From NCBI GenBank assembly GCA_030645355.1, contig JAUSNJ010000032.1, positions 1 to 47,937 of the forward strand: a stretch of 47,937 nucleotides of DNA. The letters are read 5' to 3'. Position 1 is the first letter of the stretch. Every line of letters starts with the position of its first letter. This DNA is from Rhodoferax sp. (GTDB taxonomy: Bacteria > Pseudomonadota > Gammaproteobacteria > Burkholderiales > Burkholderiaceae_C). The notes under the pieces were generated by a model that had not been told where the DNA came from, ran no database searches, and saw nothing but the letters and a program-made list of their open reading frames with translations. This document shows positions 15,655 to 23,481 of this stretch, in pieces. The translations under genes were made by a program, and so were the position numbers.

Positions 15655-16638
15655 ATGACAGACTCCAAACCACCTGGCCCCGTCTTCCGTCGCGCCGCGC
15701 CACCACCCGGCAAAGCAACGGCCAGCCGGGCCGCCATTCCCGCCGGGCAGACCAACACCGCGGCCCACGGCGCCAACGGCACCGTGCGGCTGAACAAGCG
15801 CATGGCGGAGCTGGGCCTGGCGTCGCGCCGCGAGGCCGACGACTGGATTGCCAAGGGCTGGGTCAAGGTCAACGGCAAGGTCGCCGAGATGGGCATGCAG
15901 GTCTCGCCCGACGCCCGCATCGAGGTCACCCAGCAGGCCAAGGGAGCCCAAGCCAACCAGGTGACGATTCTGCTGAACAAGCCCATTGGCATCGTCAGCG
16001 GCCAGGCCGAGGACGGCCACCAACCCGCCATCACCTTGATCCAGCCGCAAAACCGGTGGGCCGACGACAACGCCCGCTTCTTCTTCAACCCCAGCCAGCT
16101 CAGAAGCCTGGTGCCCGCCGGCCGGCTGGACATCGACTCCACCGGCTTGCTGGTGCTGACCCAGGACGGCCGCGTGGCGCGCCAGCTGATTGGCGAAGAC
16201 TCGGGCATGGAGAAGGAATACCTGGTGCGGGTGGTCTACACCGGCGTGGCCAACCCGGCGGCTGCCACCTCGGCCGCCGCCACGTATGGCGCACGTGCAG
16301 CCGTGCGCCCTGCACCGCCCACGCAGCTGAGCCGCATTGACGATGACGACCCTGTCAGCACGGATGTGCAATCGGTCTTTCCCGCGGACAAGCTGCGCCT
16401 GTTGCGCCATGGTCTGAGCCTGGACAACCAGGCGCTCAAGCCCGCCAAGGTGGAGTGGCAAAACCCCGAGCAATTGCGCTTTGTGCTGGTGGAAGGCAAG
16501 AAGCGCCAGATCCGGCGCATGTGTGAGCTGGTCGGCCTGAAGGTCGTGGGCCTCAAGCGCGTGCGTGTCGGCAAGGTCATGCTGGGCAACCTGCCCGTGG
16601 GGCAGTGGCGCTACCTGGCGCCGCATGAGAGTTTCTGA
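15655..16638 (+). CDS. rluF: 23S rRNA pseudouridine synthase, RluF type
   Basis: The 327-residue enzyme isomerises a uridine in 23S rRNA (U2604 in the E. coli RluF case). After a disordered N-terminus (~45 residues of Pro/Ala/Arg) come an S4 RNA-binding domain (VRLNKRMAELGLASRREADDWI) and the RsuA/RluB/E/F catalytic block AGRLDIDSTGLLVLTQDG, with the catalytic aspartate in RLD. A segment of ~55 residues between the catalytic motif region and the last strand (AAATSAAATYGARAAVRPAPPTQ) looks like a low-complexity insertion. The C-terminus EGKKRQIRRMCELVGL is typical. Translation begins just after a dispersed repeat, and the stop overlaps the next start by one base (TGATG). I am sure of the superfamily and less sure of the exact target. 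Confidence 0.87.
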   Translation: MTDSKPPGPVFRRAAPPPGKATASRAAIPAGQTNTAAHGANGTVRLNKRMAELGLASRREADDWIAKGWVKVNGKVAEMGMQVSPDARIEVTQQAKGAQANQVTILLNKPIGIVSGQAEDGHQPAITLIQPQNRWADDNARFFFNPSQLRSLVPAGRLDIDSTGLLVLTQDGRVARQLIGEDSGMEKEYLVRVVYTGVANPAAATSAAATYGARAAVRPAPPTQLSRIDDDDPVSTDVQSVFPADKLRLLRHGLSLDNQALKPAKVEWQNPEQLRFVLVEGKKRQIRRMCELVGLKVVGLKRVRVGKVMLGNLPVGQWRYLAPHESF

Positions 16639-17878
16639 TGGCCAAGCCCCTGCGGCATCTGCGTCCGTCTGACCTGCGCGCCGTGGCGCAACTGGCCACC
16701 CAGGCGACCCGCGGCGTGGCCACCATGGCCGAGGGCGTGCACCATGCCGTGCTGGGCACCATGGGCCTAGCTGGCGACAAGGCCAGTCAGCAGACCAACG
16801 GCATTCCCGGCTTTGTCTACCGCACCGTGCACGGCGTCACCGAACTGGTCGGCCAGGGGCTGCAGGCGGCCTTCACCAAGCTGGAGCCGCTGCTGGAATC
16901 GTTGGTGGATGCACCACCCGACACCCCGGAGCGCGAGGCGGTGCTGGCCGCGCTGAATGGCGTGCTGGGTGACCAGCTGGAGCAGACCCACAACCCGCTG
17001 GCCACGCCCATGACGCTGCGCTATCGGGGCCGGGTGCTGAACCTGAACGCCCTCCCACCCGCCATGCCGGATGCGACCGGCAAGGTCTTGCTGCTGATCC
17101 ACGGCCTGTGCATGAATGAGCTGCAATGGACGCCGGGCGAACCCGCTGCCAACGGCAAGGCTGTGGCCAACATAGGCGCCACACTTGAATCGGAGCTGGG
17201 CTACACGCCCGTTTACCTGCGCTACAACACCGGCCGGCATACCTCGCACAATGGGCGCGAACTGGCCGCCATGCTGGAGCAACTGCTGGCGCACTGGCCA
17301 GTGCCGGTGAAGGAACTCACCTGCGTCGTCCACAGCATGGGCGGCCCGTCATCCGCAGCGCCATCCACGCCGCGCAGCAAGCCCAGTTGCACTGGCCACG
17401 ACAACTCAAAAACATTGTTTTCCTGGGAACACCCCACCACGGCGCCCCGCTGGAGCGCGCCGGCAACTGGATCGATGTGGTGCTGGGCGCCACACCTTTC
17501 AGCAAGCCATTTGCCAAGCTGGGCCAATTGCGTAGCGCGGGTATTACCGATCTGCGCTATGGTTTTGTGTTGGACGCCGACTGGGCCGGTCAGGACCGTT
17601 TCAAGCGCAAACCCGACAGCCGCCAACCCCTGCCACTGCCCGAGGGCGTGGCCTGCTACACCGTGGCGGCGACCCTGGCCAAACCGCGCAGCCTGCTGGC
17701 CGAGCGCCTGGTGGGCGATGGGCTGGTGCCGCTGCACAGCGCGCTGGGTCTGCACGATGCCGCAGAGCGGAACCTGCACTTTGACAAGAACCGGCAAACC
17801 GTGGTTTACCGCATGAACCATATGGAAATGCTTTGCAGCCCCGTGGTACGGGACCAGCTGCTGGCCTGGCTGAAATAG
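16638..17878 (+). pseudogene. Alpha/beta hydrolase (lipase-like) interrupted by a -1 frameshift
   Basis: The first frame (16638 to ~17345) encodes an alpha/beta hydrolase core: KVLLLIHGLCMNELQW is the oxyanion strand and VVHSMGG is the nucleophile elbow with its serine. Directly after HSMGG the frame breaks. The continuation (VIRSAIHAAQQAQLHWPRQ, then NIVFLGTPHHGAP) lies one base earlier, from about 17348, and runs to TAG 17876-17878, including DGLVPLHSALG (acid region) and a late MNHMEML (catalytic histidine region). One inserted base near 17346 would restore a 413-residue protein with a complete catalytic triad. So this is either a recent inactivating deletion or a sequencing error in a GC run (GGCGGCCCG). 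It is translationally coupled to rluF. Confidence 0.85.
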
Positions 17879-17983
17879 CCTTGCCCGCCACGCACCGTCG
17901 CTCTCTCTGTGCGTCCGCAGCAGGGACGGCGAAGCTAGTCGACGGACTTCTTCCCCAAAATCGACACCAACCCAGCCGCGCAG

Positions 17984-18074
17984 TATCCATCGGGCAGTGG
18001 GTTTTGCGCAGGTAAAGGAGGAGCCCGCACAAGCGGGCGGGGGACACGGAGCGAAACCCGCTACCCGATGGATA
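17984..18074. repeat. 91-bp imperfect inverted repeat upstream of htpG
   Basis: Left arm 17984-18007 and right arm 18051-18074 match as inverted repeats at 21 of 24 positions (for example CCATCGGGCAGTGGGTTT against the complement of AAACCCGCTACCCGATGG). Between them a perfect 6-bp stem GCCCGC/GCGGGC (18023-18038) gives a cruciform-like shape. The compensated differences suggest a selected RNA or DNA structure or a REP-type element. The rest of the 17879-18124 gap shows nothing else that I can name. Confidence 0.7.
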
Positions 18075-18124
18075 CCGAAGCCACCAAGGCGCTAACCCCG
18101 AGGTTTCCGCCAGACATCCAAGCT

Positions 18125-18151
18125 CTTGAATAACACCCCATCGCCCATAAT
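18125..18151 (+). promoter_or_regulatory. Probable sigma-32 (RpoH) heat-shock promoter
   Basis: CTTGAAT (18125-18131), then 12 bases, then CCCATAAT (18144-18151), fit the RpoH pattern CTTGAA / CCCCATnT. It lies 77 bases before the htpG start codon. A competing CCCCAT at 18136-18141 is too close to the first box. Confidence 0.65.
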
Positions 18152-18227
18152 TGAGGGTTTCGCGCGCGACGCAGTGGGCGTCCGGCAGCACTTTTTGTCG
18201 AAGCTTTACCGAGAAAGTAAAAACCCC

Positions 18228-20234
18228 ATGACCAAGCAAACCCTTTCCTTCCAGGCCGAAGTTGCACAACTGCTGCATCTGGTCACCCACTCGCTGTACT
18301 CCAACAAGGAAATTTTCCTGCGAGAGCTGATCTCCAACGCGTCCGACGCCTGCGACAAGCTGCGTTTTGAGGCCATCAACGACAGCGGCCTGTACGAAAG
18401 CGACTCCGAGCTGAAGGTCAAGGTCACGTTCGACAAGGACGCCAAGACGCTGACCATCACCGACAACGGCATCGGCATGAGCGCGCAGGAAGCCATTGAC
18501 CACCTGGGCACCATCGCCAAGAGCGGCACCAAGGACTTCGTCAGCAAGTTGAGCGGTGACCAGAAGGCCGACTCCCAGCTCATCGGCCAGTTTGGCGTGG
18601 GCTTTTACTCCGGCTTTATCGTGGCCGACAAAATCACCGTCGAATCCCGCCGTGCCGGCATGAAGGAAACCGAAGGCGTGCGCTGGGTCAGCGGTGGCGC
18701 CGGTGACTTCGAGGTGGAGGCAATTGACCGCCCCGCACGGGGCACCAGCGTCATCCTGCACCTGCGCGAAGACGCCTTGGACTATTGCAGCGCCTGGAAA
18801 GTCAAGGGCATCATCAACAAGTACTCCGACCACATCAGCCTGCCCATCCAGATGGAAAAGGAAGAGTGGAAAGATGGCGAGCTGATCAACCCCAGCGACG
18901 AAAAGGGTGGCCGCCAGCCCGGTGGCATGGTCAAGACCGGCGAATGGGAAACCGTCAACAAAGCCAGCGCCATCTGGACCCGCCCCAAGAAAGACATTAC
19001 CAGCGAACAGTACGACGAGTTCTACAAACAGATCAGCCACGACTTTGAAGCGCCCCTGGCCCACACGCACAACCGCGTGGAAGGCAGCACCGAATACACG
19101 CAGCTGCTCTACATCCCCGGCAAGGCGCCCATGGATTTGTGGAACCGCGAGAAAAAGGGCGGCTTGAAGCTGTACGTCAAGCGCGTCTTCATCATGGACG
19201 ATGCCGAGGCCCTGCTGCCCACCTACCTGCGCTTCGTGAAGGGCGTGGTCGATTCCGCCGACCTGCCATTGAATGTGAGTCGCGAACTGCTGCAGGAGAG
19301 CCGCGACGTCAAGGCCATCCGCGACGGCTGCACCAAGCGCGTGCTGTCCATGCTGGAAGACCTGGCGAACCACGACAAGTTGCCCGAAACATCGGCCGAC
19401 GGTGTGACCGATGCGTCTACCGCAGGAGTCACCGATGTTGTGTCCACTGAAGACAAGGCCGAAGCCGAAAAGAACGTCGGCAAATACACCAAGTTCTACA
19501 GCGAGTTTGGCGCAGTACTGAAGGAAGGCCTGGGCGAAGACTTCGCCAACAAGGAGCGCCTGTGCAAGCTACTGCGCTTTGCGTCCACCAGCAGCGACTC
19601 GGCCAGCGTCGGCTTTGCCGACTACAAGGCGCGCATGAAAGAAGGCCAAGAGGCCATCTACTACATCACCGCCGACACCCTGGCCGCTGCCAAGAACAGC
19701 CCGCAGCTCGAAGTGTTCAAGAAGAAGGGCATCGAAGTCCTGCTGATGACAGACCGCGTCGACGAATGGGCACTGAACTTTGTGCAGGACTTTGACGGCA
19801 CCCCGCTGCAAAGCGTGGCCAAGGGTGCGGCGGACCTGGGCAAGCTGCAGGACGAAGCCGAAAAGAAGGCTGCCGAGGAAGCCGCCGAGACCCTCAAGCC
19901 CATGCTCGCCAAGCTCAAGGAAGCACTGAAGGACAAGGCCGAGGACGTGCGCGTCACCACCCGCCTGGTGGACAGCCCGGCCTGCCTGGTGGTCAAGGAC
20001 GACGGCATGAGCACCCAACTGGCCCGCATGCTCAAGCAAGCCGGCCAGGCCGCACCCGAAGTGAAGCCGGTGCTGGAGGTGAACGCCGAGCACCCGCTGG
20101 TGAAGAAGCTGGACGGCAGCGTGCACTTCAACGACCTGGCGCACATCCTGTTTGACCAGGCGTTGCTGGCTGAGGGCGGCATGCCGGCGGACCCGGCGGC
20201 GTATGTGAAGCGGGTGAATGCCTTGCTGGTGTGA
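18228..20234 (+). CDS. htpG: Hsp90-family chaperone HtpG
   Basis: The 668-residue cytosolic ATP-dependent chaperone folds or stabilises client proteins under stress. GHKL ATPase motifs are all present: [34 protein letters not shown] and [11 protein letters not shown]. The start [19 protein letters not shown] at 18228 is the family N-terminus; the frame is open further upstream but covers the promoter. It is ~44 residues longer than E. coli HtpG. Most of the excess is an insertion at about residues 383-414 in the middle domain, where a short repeated unit [16 protein letters not shown] followed by an acidic-lysine stretch replaces a tight turn. A sigma-32-type promoter lies upstream and an intrinsic terminator at 20325. 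Confidence 0.97.
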   Translation: MTKQTLSFQAEVAQLLHLVTHSLYSNKEIFLRELISNASDACDKLRFEAINDSGLYESDSELKVKVTFDKDAKTLTITDNGIGMSAQEAIDHLGTIAKSGTKDFVSKLSGDQKADSQLIGQFGVGFYSGFIVADKITVESRRAGMKETEGVRWVSGGAGDFEVEAIDRPARGTSVILHLREDALDYCSAWKVKGIINKYSDHISLPIQMEKEEWKDGELINPSDEKGGRQPGGMVKTGEWETVNKASAIWTRPKKDITSEQYDEFYKQISHDFEAPLAHTHNRVEGSTEYTQLLYIPGKAPMDLWNREKKGGLKLYVKRVFIMDDAEALLPTYLRFVKGVVDSADLPLNVSRELLQESRDVKAIRDGCTKRVLSMLEDLANHDKLPETSADGVTDASTAGVTDVVSTEDKAEAEKNVGKYTKFYSEFGAVLKEGLGEDFANKERLCKLLRFASTSSDSASVGFADYKARMKEGQEAIYYITADTLAAAKNSPQLEVFKKKGIEVLLMTDRVDEWALNFVQDFDGTPLQSVAKGAADLGKLQDEAEKKAAEEAAETLKPMLAKLKEALKDKAEDVRVTTRLVDSPACLVVKDDGMSTQLARMLKQAGQAAPEVKPVLEVNAEHPLVKKLDGSVHFNDLAHILFDQALLAEGGMPADPAAYVKRVNALLV

Positions 20235-20254
20235 TGGCGAGGGCGTTTTGAGAT

Positions 20255-20308
20255 AAATTAGCCTTTAGCCCTCGTGGAATATGCGCATACAGCTACTGAA
20301 TTCATAGT
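20255..20308 (+). repeat. Dispersed ~53-bp intergenic element, copy 3
   Basis: AGCCCTCG 20267-20274 and CAGCTA 20290-20295 keep the 23-base offset. It lies between htpG and its terminator. Its centre is the palindrome TATGCGCATA. With copy 4 (23351) it brackets the RNA-repair cassette in the same orientation. Confidence 0.8.
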
Positions 20309-20324
20309 GAATTGCGCACAAACA

Positions 20325-20361
20325 AAGCCCCGCAGTTGTGAGACTGGCGGGGCTTCTGTTT
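20325..20361 (+). terminator. Intrinsic terminator after htpG
   Basis: AAGCCCCGC (20325-20333) pairs perfectly with GCGGGGCTT (20347-20355) across a 13-base loop and is followed by the T-rich CTGTTT. It separates htpG from the nucleotidyltransferase gene 52 bases on. Confidence 0.8.
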
Positions 20362-20412
20362 GCTCCGACAGCACCTGAGATGCAAGGGCGAATCCTGGAC
20401 TACGATAGCCCA

Positions 20413-21201
20413 ATGATTTCAACAGCAGTTCGCCAAGAGGTTCTCAATCGCCTGCGCGCAGCCGAATCCGAGCATCACGCTAAAGTCTTGCTTGCAATCG
20501 AGTCCGGTAGCCGCGCATGGGGCTTTGCGTCGCCCAATAGCGACTACGACGCCCGCTTCATTTATATCCATCCGCCGGAGTGGTACCTGTCGGTAGGCCT
20601 GGAAGAAAAGCGCGATGTGATCGAATATCCCATAGTAGATGACATGGACATCAATGGCTGGGATCTGCGCAAGGCGTTGCGCCTGTTCGCCAAGTCCAAC
20701 CCCGGTTTTGTGGAGTGGATTCAATCGCCTGTCGTCTACGAGCGCGCTGGCACTTTTCACGAACGGGCGCTGGAACTGCTGCCGCTGGTCTACTCCGTTG
20801 AGAGCGGTATCTACCACTACCGCAGCATGGCCAAGACCAACTACCGGGGCTATTTGCAGGCAGAGCAGGTGCCGATCAAGAAGTACTTTTACGTGCTGCG
20901 GCCACTACTCTCTGTGCGCTGGCTGGAGCACTATCAAACGCCGGCACCCATAGAGTTTCAGCGATTGCTGGAATTCGCAAAAGGCGAAGAAGGCCTGGGC
21001 GCTGCGATCGATGACCTGCTGGCTGTAAAACGTGAGTCTCCTGAAATGGGGCTTTCACCGCAGATAGCTCCGATTCAGAGATTCGTCGAAACCGAGCTGG
21101 AGCGGCTTGAACACATCAACCCCGTTCGCAATGACAGAACGGACGTTGAACCGCTGTTGTCCGATCTGTTTCGTGCAGTTCTCAAAGAGACTTGGGGTTG
21201 A
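20413..21201 (+). CDS. RlaP-like nucleotidyltransferase (DNA polymerase beta superfamily, RNA repair)
   Basis: The 262-residue protein has the pol-beta nucleotidyltransferase signature GSRAWG at residues 32-37 followed by SDYDARF, giving metal-binding Asp44 and Asp46; a third carboxylate may be Asp79 in DMDINGWDL. It matches the family once listed with YcgL-type proteins and named RlaP (RNA-ligase-associated polymerase), which comparative genomics ties to RNA ligases. Such an enzyme could add nucleotides to, or cap, damaged RNA ends; activity is inferred, not shown. ATG 20413 is chosen because the family N-terminus begins here, although the ribosome-binding site is weak. The next genes encode an RtcB ligase and PrfH, which strongly supports an RNA-repair role. 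An alternative is an unrelated nucleotidyltransferase or antitoxin-like protein. Confidence 0.8.
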   Translation: MISTAVRQEVLNRLRAAESEHHAKVLLAIESGSRAWGFASPNSDYDARFIYIHPPEWYLSVGLEEKRDVIEYPIVDDMDINGWDLRKALRLFAKSNPGFVEWIQSPVVYERAGTFHERALELLPLVYSVESGIYHYRSMAKTNYRGYLQAEQVPIKKYFYVLRPLLSVRWLEHYQTPAPIEFQRLLEFAKGEEGLGAAIDDLLAVKRESPEMGLSPQIAPIQRFVETELERLEHINPVRNDRTDVEPLLSDLFRAVLKETWG

Positions 21202-21250
21202 CGCGGTGCGCGCAGGTGTCGCAAATACGCATCACACCGCACACAAAGAT

Positions 21251-21279
21251 TTGCCAAACCCCACACGCGCCATTAAAGT
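21251..21279 (+). promoter_or_regulatory. Candidate sigma-70 promoter for the leader ORF and rtcB-prfH
   Basis: TTGCCA (21251-21256), a 17-base spacer, and TAAAGT (21274-21279) form an acceptable promoter just after the nucleotidyltransferase gene. It would start transcription about 80 bases before the leader ORF. It is a by-eye match only. Confidence 0.4.
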
Positions 21280-21365
21280 CGCGCCCTGCAGTTTTCGCCG
21301 TGGCACCACGCCACCGCGCAAGCACTGCACTCCCCACCCTTTCATCCACCACCCAGGAGAACACC

Positions 21366-21425
21366 ATGCAAAAGAACACGACCTCCCTGTGGGCTGGGTC
21401 AGCGGTGGCGGGGCTTTTCGCTTAA
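21366..21425 (+). CDS. Short leader ORF (19 residues)
   Basis: ATG 21366 follows a clear AGGAGA (21355-21360) at 5-base spacing and encodes MQKNTTSLWAGSAVAGLFA, ending in TAA at 21423. The ribosome-binding site is the best one in the whole 351-base gap, better than that of rtcB. The stop codon falls inside the loop and arm of a hairpin followed by a pyrimidine-rich, T-rich run. This is the geometry of a leader peptide that controls a terminator. The peptide could also be the remnant of a lost gene. No homology is recognised. Confidence 0.5.
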   Translation: MQKNTTSLWAGSAVAGLFA

Positions 21426-21444
21426 AGCCTCTCCCTTCTTTTCT
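21412..21444 (+). terminator. Candidate attenuator hairpin upstream of rtcB
   Basis: GGCTTT (21412-21417) pairs with AAAGCC (21424-21429) across a 6-base loop, extended by G/C pairs on the outside, and is followed by CTCTCCCTTCTTTTCT. The leader ORF stop lies within it. A second pairing is possible upstream: CGCCACCGC (21309-21317) is the exact complement of GCGGTGGCG (21402-21410), enclosing the leader start. The two foldings would be sensitive to ribosome position. Confidence 0.5.
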
Positions 21445-21445
21445 A

Positions 21446-21506
21446 GCGCCCCACGGCGCGCTGCACAACGCTTGATGCGTATGCGGCGCAGCGTTGGCGT
21501 GCGCGC
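21446..21506 (+). other. Structured region just upstream of rtcB
   Basis: A small stem GCGCC/GGCGC (21446-21459) competes with a long imperfect hairpin: 21456-21472 pairs with 21490-21506 at 13 of 17 positions (GCGCGC and CAACGCT on the left arm). It has no reading frame and no T-run after it. It may be part of the rtcB 5' leader or a separate small RNA. The 46 bases between it and the rtcB start hold nothing else that I can name. Confidence 0.45.
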
Positions 21507-21552
21507 GTCTGTCCCAGTCCGGTTTCAACGTTTTTGAATCTGGATTTTTCTT

Positions 21553-22701
21553 ATGGGCAATTTTGTCAAACATGTGTCGGACCGCGCCTGCGTGGTCGCG
21601 TCTGACGCTACGTGGATGGAAGATGCTGCCATTGCGCAGCTCATCACCACATCGCAACTGGAGGGCATGCAGCGCGTCGCGGGCATGCCCGACTTGCACC
21701 CTGGGCGCGGCTATCCGGTAGGGGCCGCATTTTTCTCAACACAACAGTTCTACCCCGCCTTGGTGGGCAACGATATTGGCTGCGGCATGGCGCTGTGGCA
21801 AACCGATTTGCGCGCCAGCGCCACCAAGCTCGACAAGCTGGAAAAGCGCGTGGGCAATATCGACGGCCCCCTGGAGGACCTGGCGGCTGTGGCGCAAGCC
21901 ATGGCGGGCTGTGATGTGCAACCCAGTGGCCACGAGGCATCCCTGGGCACCCTTGGCGGTGGCAACCACTTTGCGGAGTTTCAACAGGTGGACACGGTGT
22001 TCGCACCCGAAGCGCTGGCAACACTGGGCATTGACAAGCAGCACCTGCTGCTGTTGGTGCACAGCGGCTCGCGTGGCTTGGGTGAACGCATCTTGCGCCA
22101 GCACGTGGATGCATTTGGCCACCGCGGCTTGCAGGCGGGTATGGCAGAGGCCGCCGCCTATCTGGCGCAGCACGACGCAGCCCTGCGCTTTGCGCGCTGC
22201 AACCGCCAACTGGTGGCACAGCGGCTGTTGGCGAATGTTCGCGCCGATGGTCGTTGTGTGCTGGACGTGCACCACAACTTTGTGGCCAGTGCCAGCATCC
22301 ACGGCCAGGCCGGCTGGTTGCACCGCAAGGGCGCCACGCCGTCGGACCACGGCGCGGTGCTGATCCCCGGCTCGCGCGGGGACTACAGCTACCTGGTTCG
22401 CCCCACGCACCTGTGCCACGACACGCTGCTGTCGCTGGCGCATGGTGCGGGGCGCAAGTGGATTCGCTCGGCCTGCAAGGACCGCTTGTTCAAGCTGATG
22501 ACGCCCACGCAGATGGGCCGCACCGCGCTGGGCAGCCGTGTGATTTGCAACGACAAGCAATTAATCTACGAGGAAGCACCGCAGGCCTACAAGAGCATAG
22601 ACAGCGTGGTGCAGACGCTGGTGGGCGCCGGACTGGTGGAGCCGCTGGCGCGAACCAAGCCGGTGCTGACCTACAAAACCCGTGGGGAGTGCTGCGAATG
22701 A
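21553..22701 (+). CDS. rtcB: RtcB-family RNA ligase (PrfH-associated RtcB2 type)
   Basis: The 382-residue enzyme joins RNA 2',3'-cyclic phosphate or 3'-phosphate ends to 5'-OH ends with GTP and Mn2+. All RtcB landmarks are visible: MPDLHPGRGYPVG, GNDIGCGM (Asp74, Cys77), GGGNHF (His139), LVHSGSRG (His170), HHNFV (His241) and LAHGAGR, whose His297 is the expected guanylylated nucleophile. It is shorter than the main E. coli RtcB and matches the release-factor-associated subfamily. Its stop overlaps the prfH start as ATGA, so the two are co-translated. RtcB2-PrfH pairs have been shown in E. coli to rescue ribosomes whose 16S decoding centre is cut by colicin E3-type toxins. No archease or RtcR regulator is near. 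Confidence 0.93.
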   Translation: MGNFVKHVSDRACVVASDATWMEDAAIAQLITTSQLEGMQRVAGMPDLHPGRGYPVGAAFFSTQQFYPALVGNDIGCGMALWQTDLRASATKLDKLEKRVGNIDGPLEDLAAVAQAMAGCDVQPSGHEASLGTLGGGNHFAEFQQVDTVFAPEALATLGIDKQHLLLLVHSGSRGLGERILRQHVDAFGHRGLQAGMAEAAAYLAQHDAALRFARCNRQLVAQRLLANVRADGRCVLDVHHNFVASASIHGQAGWLHRKGATPSDHGAVLIPGSRGDYSYLVRPTHLCHDTLLSLAHGAGRKWIRSACKDRLFKLMTPTQMGRTALGSRVICNDKQLIYEEAPQAYKSIDSVVQTLVGAGLVEPLARTKPVLTYKTRGECCE

Positions 22702-23327
22702 TCTTGCTACAACTCACCGCCAACACCGGGCCCGAGGAATGCTGCCTGGCCGTGCGCAAGGCGTTGCAGCTTGTGCTGCACGAATGCGCAGACGCGCGTG
22801 TGAACGCCGAACTACTGGAACAGGTCCCGGGCGACAGATTAGGCAACTTCCGATCTGTATTGCTCGCGCTGGAAGGCGATGCCGCCCAAGCGGTAGCACT
22901 GCGCTGGCGCGGCAGCGTGCAATGGTATTGCCCCAGCCCCTACCGGCCCAGACACAAGCGTAAGAACTGGTTCATCGGCGCCGAGGTATTCGAGCCCAAT
23001 GCGCCAAGCACCAGTGGGGCGCTGCAGGACAAAGACCTGCGCTTTGAAACCCTGCGTGCCAGCGGCCCCGGCGGCCAACACGTCAACAAGACCGACTCCG
23101 CCGTGCGCGCCACGCACATGCCCACCGGCCTGAGCGTGAAGGTGCAAACCGAACGCAGCCAGCACGCCAACAAGCGCCTGGCCCGCGCGCTGCTGGCCCA
23201 CAAGCTGGCCAGCGCGGCGGCGGCCGACGCCAACGCCGCTCGCGCCGAGCGCTGGCTACAGCACTACGGCGTGGAGCGGGGGAACGCGGGGCGTGTGTTC
23301 AGAGGGGAGGGATTTGTGGAGCAATAG
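22698..23327 (+). CDS. prfH: Peptide chain release factor H (PrfH)
   Basis: The 209-residue protein has the class I release-factor catalytic domain with GGQ at residues 125-127 in ASGPGGQHVNKTDSAVRA, and the following basic QTERSQHANKRLARALL helix. The N-terminal half (residues 1-105) is specific to PrfH and replaces the codon-recognition domains of RF1/RF2. It includes the conserved-looking WYCPSPYRPRHKRKNWFIG. PrfH hydrolyses peptidyl-tRNA on ribosomes with a cleaved decoding centre, letting RtcB2 reseal the 16S rRNA (published for E. coli homologues). ATG 22698 overlaps the rtcB stop. The C-terminus ends 24 bases before a dispersed repeat, with no clear terminator. Confidence 0.93.
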   Translation: MILLQLTANTGPEECCLAVRKALQLVLHECADARVNAELLEQVPGDRLGNFRSVLLALEGDAAQAVALRWRGSVQWYCPSPYRPRHKRKNWFIGAEVFEPNAPSTSGALQDKDLRFETLRASGPGGQHVNKTDSAVRATHMPTGLSVKVQTERSQHANKRLARALLAHKLASAAAADANAARAERWLQHYGVERGNAGRVFRGEGFVEQ

Positions 23328-23350
23328 CCCGGGCTCGAACACCTGGTGCC

Positions 23351-23406
23351 AAATCGGCCCCCAGCCCTCGTCTGCATTGCGCAGACAGCTATGCAAACCA
23401 TAGCAG
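23351..23406 (+). repeat. Dispersed ~53-bp intergenic element, copy 4
   Basis: AGCCCTCG 23363-23370 and CAGCTA 23386-23391 keep the 23-base offset. The centre contains TCTGCATTGCGCAGA, an inverted repeat. It closes the RNA-repair cassette on the right in direct orientation to copy 3. Confidence 0.8.
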
Positions 23407-23481
23407 CAGGACTACACTGCGCGCACCATTCAGTGCATAGGCAGGTGTTTGCCCGCGCTGACATGGATCACACAGGAGAGA

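Noticed and set aside
17984..18074. Integron attC site
   Set aside because: Arms are long and inverted, but the attC core sites (GTTRRRY / RYYYAAC) are not at the ends and no integrase is near.
17601..19373. A 590-codon minus-strand open frame across the hydrolase end, the gap and htpG
   Set aside because: It spans a promoter region and the antisense of htpG, and no family pattern is visible.
21495..21515. Sigma-54 promoter before rtcB, as in RtcR-controlled operons
   Set aside because: TTGG resembles the -24 element, but there is no GC at the -12 position and no RtcR gene in the window.
21507..21545. tRNA-like RNA before rtcB
   Set aside because: GGTTTCAAC looks a little like a T-loop, but no acceptor stem or cloverleaf could be formed by eye.
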